In this document: positions 6,319-12,601 of the stretch, piece after piece
How the letters are laid out: each line of letters starts with the position of its first letter
Numbering within the stretch: position 1 is the stretch's first letter
Assembly: GCA_043749225.1 (NCBI GenBank)
Contig: JAYVEP010000271.1
Location: 1-20,111, forward strand
Reading direction: 5' to 3'
Length of the DNA stretch: 20,111 nt
Origin: JANXUC01 sp043749225
GTDB taxonomy: Bacteria; Acidobacteriota; Terriglobia; Terriglobales; Acidobacteriaceae
Translations under genes and position numbers: made by a program
Notes under the pieces: model-generated
Told to the model about the DNA's origin: nothing
The model's input: the letters and a program-made list of their open reading frames with translations, nothing else
The model's database searches: none

Positions 6319-7309
6319 ACACTCTAGGTTTTTTCAGCAATCTCCTAGTTTTTGGCCGGTGCTGGGGGGGGGCGGCCGTGGGGGCGGCAGCCAGGAAGGC
6401 TGGATCCTTGCTTGCGATGTCGGTGCGGAAGCTGACTGTGTTTGCGGTCGGGAAGGTAGCTGGTACTTTCTGTGTCACTTTCCCAGTGGCGGCCCATTCG
6501 GTTCCGCGCTGGTAGGTGGTGGCGAACCCGACGCAACTGAGGGCGGCGACATCGTGGCCGAGAGTGGTGTGGAAGACTCTGCCTTGGCCGAAGCTGAGAG
6601 CCATGAGCATGGGTTCATCGCGATCGGTACCTTTATTTGCGGGATCGGAATAAGCGGTGGCGAGGACCGTCATATTTTGGGCGGGGCCGCGGAGGGTGGC
6701 GTAGAGTTCATCGCTGGCGTGCATCCAGGTAAGCGGAAGTCCCTGCATGATTGGGTGTTCGGGGGCGCGGCTGGTGATCTGGAAGGGGATGCGGGCACCG
6801 TGGGAACCGGCAAGTCCGGCGGCGGTGTCGGAGACGAGTTTTCCGTTGTTGAAATATATGTAGGGGCCGGATTTTTCGGAGCGATTTCTCCATCCGCCTA
6901 GCCCGGCCATTTGATTGTAGGCAGGCCAGTCGGGGAAGGCGTTGTCCGAGCCATGCACGATGACGAGGCCTCCGCCGCTTCTTACGTAGTCTTCAAGTTG
7001 GGTGCGCAGGTTTGCGGGCCAATCGGGGGCGTCATAGTTCCAGACGATAGCTTTGTAGTCGGCGAATTGTGGGTGGAAGGTGCTGAAGTCTCCGCCAAAT
7101 TGCGGAGAGGTTGCGACGGTGACTTGAAAGAGACCGGTTTCTTCGAGTTCCAGTTTTAGGACGGATGTGGTGAGTTGCCAGACGTGATAGGGGCCGCCAC
7201 TTTGGCCATCGAGGAGGAGTATGGGGATACGGTTTTCGGCGGCTGGCGCGGTGGAAGGGAAGAGTAGGGTGCAGAGGCCGATGCAAAAAGTGAAAACTGT
7301 TGTGTTCAT
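6269..7309 (-). CDS. Exported ThuA-domain protein
   Basis: A 346-residue protein with a signal peptide (residues 1-23) followed by a ThuA-type, class-I glutamine-amidotransferase-like domain over about residues 27-270. Visible hallmarks are the opening IPILLLDGQSGG strand, the DYKAIVWNYD region, GGGLVIVHGSDNAF in the nucleophile-elbow position (His rather than Cys), HPIMQGLPLTW, and the ending GQGRVFHTTLGHD. ThuA proteins are linked to carbohydrate use, for example trehalose, but the reaction here is unknown. AGGA lies about nine bases upstream of the ATG at 7309. The last ~17 residues are encoded by the repeat element 6210-6318 and are probably not original sequence. A run of nine C (6364-6372) lies just before this tail. 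Confidence 0.85.
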   Translation of the reverse strand: MNTTVFTFCIGLCTLLFPSTAPAAENRIPILLLDGQSGGPYHVWQLTTSVLKLELEETGLFQVTVATSPQFGGDFSTFHPQFADYKAIVWNYDAPDWPANLRTQLEDYVRSGGGLVIVHGSDNAFPDWPAYNQMAGLGGWRNRSEKSGPYIYFNNGKLVSDTAAGLAGSHGARIPFQITSRAPEHPIMQGLPLTWMHASDELYATLRGPAQNMTVLATAYSDPANKGTDRDEPMLMALSFGQGRVFHTTLGHDVAALSCVGFATTYQRGTEWAATGKVTQKVPATFPTANTVSFRTDIASKDPAFLAAAPTAAPPQHRPKTRRLLKKPRVCFINPFWKGMASAKGC

Positions 7310-7377
7310 GGAACGTTATTCCTGAAGGAGTTCTCGTTCGATCTGGGTGCTTGGATTACTGGAAGAGTCTACAACAA

Positions 7378-7573
7378 AAGCTCCGCCCTGTCGCAAAGTG
7401 CGCGACGTGGGAATGCCGGGTTGTGGACGGCTAAGAGCGGCGAGCAGGAATGCTCGCCCTACACGGGTCAAAAGCAAAAACCCCGCCCTGTCGCAAAGTG
7501 CGCGACAAGGACGGGGCACCCGGTGCTGTGAGAGTGGCGAGCAGGAATGCTCACCCTACACGGGCCACAAGCA
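7378..7573. repeat. Tandem pair of B+A hairpin repeat units
   Basis: Two consecutive ~97-base units lie between the ThuA-like and TIGR03118-type genes. Each has a family-B hairpin (7381-7420, degenerate on its right arm; 7481-7522, complete) followed by palindrome A (7439-7458 exact; 7536-7555 with one mismatch) and a CTACACGGG-x-CA-AAGCAAA tail. The order B then A is the same in both. No coding potential is visible in 7310-7584. Confidence 0.75.
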
Positions 7574-7584
7574 AACCTACCCAA

Positions 7585-8610
7585 CTATTGGAGTATGCCA
7601 AATAGGCCGTTCACGTTTGCGTTCGGACCGGCGGCGAAGAAGAGCTGGTTGGTTTTGCCGTTGGCAGGGGTGCCGCCTCCGAATTCGATGCCCCAGAGCT
7701 GATCGATCGCGATCGGCTTGCCTGTAGTGTCCTTCAGCGTGCCGACGAGCGCGCCTGTGGTGGGATTGAAGCCGCTGATCGTGCTGGCTTTGTCGATGTT
7801 GTTGGCGACTAGCAGAGTGTTGCTGAGAGGGCCGAAGTTAGCGGGAGCCATGGCCAATCCCCAAGGCTGGTTGAGAGGGCCGCCGACGATTAGGCGCTTG
7901 AGCAGGATGCCATTTTCGCTGAAGACATCGACGTAGCCGCCGGTTTTTCCAGTTTTTTCGGCGAAGGTGACGTAGAGCTTGCCTCCGATGTCCTGGACGT
8001 TGAAGGGAGTGAAGGTTTTGGGAACTTTGGGGTCGGTGAAGGACTTCACGAGCTTGAAGGTGGCGTCGTACATCTCAACTTTGCCGGAGTTGAAGTTCGC
8101 AACGTAGACGAAGTTTCCAGAGGGCTTGGTCGTGACGCCGAGTCCGGTGTAGCTGGCGTGCTTGGCGGAGTTGTTCACGCCGACGAGGGAGGCGGAGAGA
8201 TTGAACGTGGACCAGCCTTGAATGGAGCCATCGAGGGTGCAGAAGAGGAAGAGGGAAGCCCAGTTGCGAATCTTGAATTCCGGTGCGGCATTGAACGCGA
8301 TTCCGGTGGGGGAGCCGAAGCCGGTGCCATCGGCTTTGGGAACAATGACCTGCAACGATTGCGGTACACCCACACCGTCGTAGAGGGTGGACCAGCCGTT
8401 GCCAGCATCGCTGACCCAGAAGGGGTTGCCGGGGCCGTAGGCGAGTCCCCATCCGTTAATGAGCAGAGGGTCGGTGTGTTTGGCCTTGCCGGGCTGGTTG
8501 GCGGTGAGCTTGGTAAGTTTGTATTGTGCCAGAGCGCTCGTGGAAGCGGCGACGAGAGTTAGAGTAAGAATTGCCGCGCAAGTGAGCTGGCGAGCGAGTT
8601 TGAGAAGCAT
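7585..8610 (-). CDS. Secreted TIGR03118-family beta-propeller-like protein
   Basis: A 341-residue exported protein with a signal peptide ending near residue 28 (STSALAQ). It matches the TIGR03118 family of uncharacterised proteins. Visible family features are the early LTANQPGKAKHTDPLLINGWGLA block, FWVSDAGNGWSTLYDG, SPTGIAFN, FCTLDGSIQGW, YTGLGV, FVYVANFNSGKVEMYD, the QPWGLAMAP motif and the closing LWGIEFGGG...FAAGPN. Repeated short strands suggest a six- or seven-bladed propeller. No PEP-CTERM or LPXTG-like sorting tail is visible. AGGAG lies seven bases upstream of the ATG at 8610. Biochemical function is not known for the family. A repeat pair lies 3' of the gene and a possible promoter with a G/C homopolymer lies 5'. 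Confidence 0.85.
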   Translation of the reverse strand: MLLKLARQLTCAAILTLTLVAASTSALAQYKLTKLTANQPGKAKHTDPLLINGWGLAYGPGNPFWVSDAGNGWSTLYDGVGVPQSLQVIVPKADGTGFGSPTGIAFNAAPEFKIRNWASLFLFCTLDGSIQGWSTFNLSASLVGVNNSAKHASYTGLGVTTKPSGNFVYVANFNSGKVEMYDATFKLVKSFTDPKVPKTFTPFNVQDIGGKLYVTFAEKTGKTGGYVDVFSENGILLKRLIVGGPLNQPWGLAMAPANFGPLSNTLLVANNIDKASTISGFNPTTGALVGTLKDTTGKPIAIDQLWGIEFGGGTPANGKTNQLFFAAGPNANVNGLFGILQ

Positions 8611-8719
8611 GTTGGATCTCCTGAGAGGGAAATTGTGGAAACGGGATATGGCCAGCCCGAAACCCTGCTCGACTACTCTTTGTGGGCTCGTGGCCCAGGT
8701 AGAGTGACGGCATAGATAG

Positions 8720-8765
8720 GGATGGTATAGCCGGGGGGGGCGTGATTTGTCACAAAGTTGTCACG
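8720..8765 (-). promoter_or_regulatory. Candidate promoter/operator upstream of the TIGR03118-type gene
   Basis: On the plus strand TTTGTCACAAA (8746-8756) is an 11-base odd palindrome, and TTGTCAC occurs twice, 11 bases apart (8747 and 8758), about one helical turn. CGTGA (8741-8745) and TCACG (8761-8765) flank this as an inverted repeat. Read on the minus strand, TTGTGA is followed after ~19 bases by TATACC, a possible -35/-10 pair, with a run of eight C (8733-8740) in the spacer. The start of the downstream gene is about 110 bases away. Confidence 0.35.
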
Positions 8766-8841
8766 GGACGGAGAATAGGAAGGGAAATCTCCGAAGGCTG
8801 GCAGTCTCTTCGTTCGGGCAGTCTCTTGGTTTGGGCAATCT

Positions 8842-9609
8842 TTATGGGGCTTTGCCCAGCCACCAGAGGACTTTGCCCAAAACGCGCCAGGAGCGGTTTT
8901 TATCTAAAGTGTAGGAGTCGTAGTCGCGGCTGGCCGGTTCCAGGACATCGGAGGTGCCGAAGCGGCGGAGGGTGGCAATAATTAGGCCACGCTCAGTGTG
9001 CGACACCACAATGATGGTGTCTTTCAATTTGAGGATGCTGGTTTGGGAGGTATCGACGGCGACGACATCGCCGTCGCGAATCATGGGAGCCATGGAAGCG
9101 CCTTTTACCTGCAAGCATCGAGTGTGCTCGGGGTTGGGGCACCATTGTTTTGGGGCAGCCAGCATGGAGACGACGACGGCATCTTCTAAAGTGAGGCCGC
9201 TGGCACCGGCTTTGTCTGGTGCTGGCAAGGCCAAGACGGGCAGGGCGATGAGATTGGGGTCGGTCCGCTTGAGGTGCTTTTTGCGGACTCCCGCGGCAAC
9301 CACCAGAATGGGTTGTGGCTGGCTCAAGTCGCTTGGGGGGGGCAAGTGACGAACAACGTCGGAGATGGCCAAGCCGGCTTTTTGCCAAAAAAACCAGCAA
9401 TCGGGCGGTCCGGCCATGTTGCCCAACTGAATCCAGCAGGAGGAAGTGGGTTCGTGCGAGCCGCGTTCCCAACGGGAGACTGCCATGGCGGAGTAGTGGA
9501 GATTCTCGCCGAGCGTAGCCTGGGTGTAGCCAAGCTTTTGCCGTAAGGCCGTAATCTTAAGAGACCATGGCGGAGGGGCCTCTAAAGAGTGCTTTCGCTT
9601 CGCTAACAT
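8842..9609 (-). CDS. XRE-type HTH repressor with C-terminal S24/LexA-like domain
   Basis: A 255-residue CI/LexA-like regulator. Residues ~17-52 are a Cro/CI-type helix-turn-helix (LRQKLGYTQATLGENLHYSA then VSRWERG). Residues ~165-250 are an S24 peptidase-like domain with VKGASMAPMIRDGDVVAVD, where S172 occupies the LexA/CI serine position. The catalytic lysine region, VKRL in LexA, reads ATLRRFG here, so the lysine appears to be Arg215; self-cleavage may be lost. Between the domains is a long Pro/Ala-rich linker. No good ribosome site precedes the ATG at 9609, while GTTATAAC lies four bases upstream, so a leaderless transcript is possible. It is transcribed divergently from a small HTH protein at 9679. 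Target genes and inducing signal are unknown. Confidence 0.82.
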   Translation of the reverse strand: MLAKRKHSLEAPPPWSLKITALRQKLGYTQATLGENLHYSAMAVSRWERGSHEPTSSCWIQLGNMAGPPDCWFFWQKAGLAISDVVRHLPPPSDLSQPQPILVVAAGVRKKHLKRTDPNLIALPVLALPAPDKAGASGLTLEDAVVVSMLAAPKQWCPNPEHTRCLQVKGASMAPMIRDGDVVAVDTSQTSILKLKDTIIVVSHTERGLIIATLRRFGTSDVLEPASRDYDSYTLDKNRSWRVLGKVLWWLGKAP

Positions 9610-9678
9610 AAGTGTTATAACTTTCTTGTGCTTACGATTCCGTTCGGGGTCGTTGCTGATCCCCGGGAGTCATGAATC
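9610..9678. promoter_or_regulatory. Divergent promoter/operator region between two HTH genes
   Basis: The 69-base gap between the S24 regulator and the small HTH gene contains the perfect palindrome GTTATAAC (9614-9621). On the minus strand this provides a TATAAC -10-like box ending four bases before the regulator ATG. A clear -35 was not found. The layout is what one would expect for an autoregulated divergent switch; this is inference. Confidence 0.35.
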
Positions 9679-9879
9679 GTGACACAAAGCAATATTAGCA
9701 CGCCACTGAATCATACGACGCATTTCCTGATGCGCGGACTGTATGCGAGGGTAGCCCGGAAACTGAAAGTTGACCCCTCTTATGTGAGCCGGGTGGCTCG
9801 TGGGGAGCGAGAATCGGCAGCAGTGCAAGACGCCTTGAAAGAGGAATTCGAGGATATTGCGAGACTGGGCCGACTCTAA
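9679..9879 (+). CDS. Small HTH (XRE-like) DNA-binding protein
   Basis: A 66-residue protein consisting of little more than a helix-turn-helix: RGLYARVARKLKVDPSYVS, then RVARGERES as the recognition-helix end and an amphipathic C-terminal helix. The GTG start at 9679 is chosen because GGGAG lies nine bases upstream; the next in-frame ATG (9730) lacks a ribosome site. It is transcribed divergently from the S24 repressor across 69 bases, as cro is from cI, and 68 bases ahead of a small Cys-rich protein. The HTH assignment is good. The Cro-like role is inference from position. Confidence 0.7.
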   Translation: MTQSNISTPLNHTTHFLMRGLYARVARKLKVDPSYVSRVARGERESAAVQDALKEEFEDIARLGRL

Positions 9880-9947
9880 CGGTTCCACATAACCTTCCTC
9901 GTAAGGCTCCGCTACAAAGACACTCCAGAAGTTGGAGGATCGGTTCG

Positions 9948-10286
9948 ATGAGAGCAGAAGAGATGCGCTGGATCGAGGATATCCTCATGTTCCAAGAATG
10001 CGACTTTTGTCACGACGGCCTTGGCATGAAGAGCTACGGCTGCCGTAGTTTTGAGTACGAGGGGAATAAGGTTCTGGCCGAGAAATCGGTGAACCTGCTT
10101 TCGGGCTGCCTGGAATGTTCGCGGTTGATCGATGGCGAGGCGTGGGTAGAACTGACGGAACGAGTTTTTGAGGAATTCCTGGAGCGCAATGGCGTGCGTC
10201 GGAATGAAGCTTTCGCGGTGAAGATGCGGATTGAAGAGATTCATCAGATGTTTCGCGAACATCTGGTGTGTGCCGGGCATAGTTGA
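9948..10286 (+). CDS. Small CxxC...CxxC protein of unknown function
   Basis: A 112-residue soluble protein with two CxxC pairs, ECDFCHDG (C18, C21) and GCLECSRL (C54, C57), spaced as in a zinc ribbon or small metal-binding knuckle, with an additional Cys at 32 between them. The C-terminal half is charged and helical (WVELTERVFEEFLERN, then VKMRIEEIHQMF). No membrane segment or signal is seen. GGAGG lies nine bases upstream of the ATG at 9948. It follows the small HTH gene on the same strand and may share its transcript. I do not recognise the family; metal binding is inferred from the Cys pairs only. Confidence 0.65.
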   Translation: MRAEEMRWIEDILMFQECDFCHDGLGMKSYGCRSFEYEGNKVLAEKSVNLLSGCLECSRLIDGEAWVELTERVFEEFLERNGVRRNEAFAVKMRIEEIHQMFREHLVCAGHS

Positions 10287-10652
10287 AAGTTGCATAGTTT
10301 CGCAACAGATCAATCCCCAGGATGAAGCTGTTCGAAACGAAGAGGAAGTAAAGCTTGTAGGCGCGTCACAATGAGGATTCTGCCCCTGTTTTTTCGCTGG
10401 GTGATCTTTCTTTCCGCTGCTTCAAATAATCAAGAAAAACTGTTCCAATTCAATGCTGATTTGGGAGAGCTGCGTGTTACGATCTTGGTGTCACGGGTGG
10501 TGACGCTGGAGCGATCGGGCCGAGTTGTTCTGCGAGCGGAGTTGTTCCAAACTTCTTCGTGATTCGATATGCGCTGACCAACGGGACCGAACCCGGGGGA
10601 AGGAAGTTGGGGCAGGCCGATGCAAGAAAGGCTTTTTCCCCGGAGAGCCTGT
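10287..10652. other. Intergenic region with no convincing feature
   Basis: This 366-base gap lies between two small Cys-rich protein genes. Short ORFs on both strands lack ribosome sites and family resemblance. The best stem found (GTTGC/GCAAC, 10289-10306) is only five pairs without a T tract. None of the hairpin repeat families occurs here. A promoter for the next gene is expected but I could not identify one. Confidence 0.4.
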
Positions 10653-10937
10653 ATGGAATTTAACGATAAGACGCTGGCTTGCCAGGACTGCTCCAAGGAG
10701 TTCCTGTTCAGCGCGGCGGAGCAGACGTTCTTCGCTTCTAAGAGTTTCCAGAATGTCCCCAAGCATTGTCGGGAATGTCGAGCCAAGAAGGCGGGGGTGC
10801 GAGCTAAACCCGGAAGGTTGGCGGAATGCCGCGTGATCTGTGCGCAATGCGGTGTGGAGACTGTGGTCCCGTTCCTGCCAAGAAAGAATTTGGCGGTGTA
10901 TTGCCGGGATTGTTTTCAACAGCAGCCCAGAAGCTAA
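10653..10937 (+). CDS. Double zinc-ribbon protein (zf-trcl/PF13451-like)
   Basis: A 94-residue protein with two Cys4 clusters. The first, C10-x2-C13 and C39-x2-C42, lies in DKTLACQDCSKEF and PKHCRECRAKK, the pattern of the short bacterial zinc-ribbon domain that begins M-x-(F)-x-DKTL-x-C-x-x-C. The second, C63-x2-C66 and C84-x2-C87, ends in VYCRDCF, the usual partner domain in this family. The start at 10653 is preferred to the upstream in-frame ATG at 10620 because GGAGA lies about eight bases ahead and the family begins at this methionine. No role is established; nucleic-acid or protein binding is a family-level guess. No operon partner is evident: 226 bases containing repeats B and A separate it from the next gene. 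Confidence 0.8.
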   Translation: MEFNDKTLACQDCSKEFLFSAAEQTFFASKSFQNVPKHCRECRAKKAGVRAKPGRLAECRVICAQCGVETVVPFLPRKNLAVYCRDCFQQQPRS

Positions 10938-11027
10938 AGAATAAGGAAGAGGGCGAGGAACGAGTAGAAATCGCACTTCAGGCGCAGTGTGTGACGGCGG
11001 GGCGAGTTGCGGGTCCCGTGCGGAAAT

Positions 11028-11117
11028 CCCCGACCTCTTTCGCAAAGAGCGCGAAAGAAGGACGGGGCACCGGGCGCTTCCATGAACCCCGGCGAGCAGG
11101 AATACTCGCCCTACACG
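11028..11117. repeat. Family-B hairpin followed by palindrome A
   Basis: The B copy has outer arms CCCCG...CGGGG with stem CTTTCGC (11037-11043) / GCGAAAG (11051-11057) and tail GGGGCACCGGG. Palindrome A follows at 11091-11110 with one mismatch (ATACTCGCC) and CTACACGAGC. The order is the same as in 7378-7573. Confidence 0.7.
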
Positions 11118-11163
11118 AGCTATTGGACTTGCCGTTTTGAGAGGAATGCGGTTTGATGGACGG

Positions 11164-12351
11164 ATGAGAAAACTAGTTCTTGGGCTTTCGCTGATAGTTG
11201 GGATGCTCGTGACAGCTTGCGCCGCTTTCGCAGGCGATCCTGCGAAGGCCGGGTACACGGTTTACGTTGGCACCTATACCGAGAAGGACAGCAAGGGAAT
11301 CTACGCCTTCCGCTTTGATCCTAAAACAGAACAGTATACGGCGCTTGGTTTGGAGGCGGAGACACAGAATCCGTCGTTTATTGCGCTGCATCCGAATGGG
11401 AAGTTCTTGTACGCGGTGAATGAGACAGGGGACTTTCTGGCTCAGGGGGCCGCTCCAGGAAGCGAAGGCAAGAAGACGGGTGCGGTCAGTGCGTTTGCGC
11501 TGGATTCGGCTACGGGGAAGTTGACGCTGCTGAACCAGGTGGCTTCGGGCGGGGCGGATCCGTGCTATTTGGCTTTCGACAAGACTGGCAGGAACCTGAT
11601 GGTGGCGAACTATACGGGCGGGACGGTAGCAGTTTTTCCTGTGATGGAAAACGGGCGATTGGGCGCGGCCTCGGCCATTGTGCAGCACGTGGGGAAAGGG
11701 CCGAATGCGGAGCGTCAGGAAGGGCCGCATGCGCACTCGATCAATATATCTCCGGACAACCGGTTTGCCGTGGCGGCGGATTTGGGATTGGATGAGCTGA
11801 TTTCGTATCGCTTTGATGCCGCGAAAGGCCTGATTTCAGCGGCGGATTCGCATTTTGTCAAAGTGGCGCCCGGGGCGGGGCCGAGGCATTTTACGTTTCA
11901 TCCCAATGGAAAGTTTGGGTATGTAGTGAGTGAGGTGGCGTCAACAGTGACTGCGTTTGCGTATGATGCCGAGGGCGGAAATCTGAAGGAATTGCAGACG
12001 GTTTCGATATTGCCGAAGGGCTTTAGCGGGCGCAACGATGCGGCGGAAGTAAGAGTGCATCCGTCGGGAAAGTTTTTGTATGCGTCGAACCGTGGCCATG
12101 ACAGCATTGCGGTGTTCCGAATTGATGAGAAGAAAGGGACGCTTGCGTTTGTGGAGGATGCGCCGGTCCTGGGCAAGGAACCGCGAAACTTTGCGATTGA
12201 TCCGCCGGGTCGGCTGATGTATGTGGCGGACCAGAATTCAGGGAAGATTGTGGTGTTCAAGATCAATGCAAAGAGTGGGAAGCTGACGGCGACCGGGCAG
12301 ACGCTGGAGGTGGCGGCGCCGGTGTGTGTGCGGTTTCTGGAACAGAAGTAG
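11164..12351 (+). CDS. Exported 6-phosphogluconolactonase-type (YbhE/YkgB) beta-propeller lactonase
   Basis: A 395-residue protein of the lactonase seven-bladed propeller family (PF10282). The motifs of successive blades are visible: YTVYVGTYTE, NPSFIALHPNGKFLYAVNE, DPCYLAFDKTGRNLMVANY, the signature GPHAHSINISPDNRFAVAADLGLD, GPRHFTFHPNGKFGYVVSE, VRVHPSGKFLYASNRGHDS and EPRNFAIDPPGRLMYVADQ. The N-terminus is a signal peptide; LVTAC could be a lipobox, otherwise cleavage is after AFA. Export implies the substrate is an unphosphorylated sugar lactone rather than the cytoplasmic 6-phosphogluconolactone. The start at 11164 gives the best signal peptide although ATG 11146 and TTG 11137 are also in frame and no candidate has an ideal ribosome site. 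It may act with the dehydrogenase encoded downstream. Confidence 0.87.
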   Translation: MRKLVLGLSLIVGMLVTACAAFAGDPAKAGYTVYVGTYTEKDSKGIYAFRFDPKTEQYTALGLEAETQNPSFIALHPNGKFLYAVNETGDFLAQGAAPGSEGKKTGAVSAFALDSATGKLTLLNQVASGGADPCYLAFDKTGRNLMVANYTGGTVAVFPVMENGRLGAASAIVQHVGKGPNAERQEGPHAHSINISPDNRFAVAADLGLDELISYRFDAAKGLISAADSHFVKVAPGAGPRHFTFHPNGKFGYVVSEVASTVTAFAYDAEGGNLKELQTVSILPKGFSGRNDAAEVRVHPSGKFLYASNRGHDSIAVFRIDEKKGTLAFVEDAPVLGKEPRNFAIDPPGRLMYVADQNSGKIVVFKINAKSGKLTATGQTLEVAAPVCVRFLEQK

Positions 12352-12361
12352 ATCGACCGCA

Positions 12362-12580
12362 GGGGCGAAAGCCCAGATACTGGGTAGGCTTTAATGGCAG
12401 GGCTGAAGTCGTGCCCTTCCCGCAGAGCTTGGGTTATGGTCCGCTTCGCAGTCGGAGTCGCGAGAGTTTTGACCGGCCCGCCCTCTTTCGCACAGAACGC
12501 GAAAGAAGGACGGGGCACCCGGCGCGGGACGTGAAGACTGCGGTGGCGAAAGGGATTCCTCGCTGTGCTCGGAATGACAA
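12362..12580. repeat. Repeat cluster: families D, B and C in series
   Basis: The pgl-like/xylB gap contains a degenerate D double hairpin (12362-12420: GGGC-GAAA-GCCC and a GGCA...GTCGTGCC stem, then CTTCCCG), a B hairpin (12478-12522: CTTTCGC 12485-12491 with GCGAAAG 12499-12505, tail GGGGCACCCGG) and a short C module (about 12551-12576: GGATTCCTC...TCGGAATGACA). No coding potential is visible apart from these. Confidence 0.7.
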
Positions 12581-12601
12581 ATGTTCAGGTAGGAGGCTGT
12601 T

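Noticed and set aside
10289..10306. Terminator after the CxxC protein
   Set aside because: Stem of only five pairs and no T tract.
10371..10562. 63-codon plus-strand ORF with a hydrophobic start
   Set aside because: No ribosome site and no homology recognised; the signal-like start alone is not enough.
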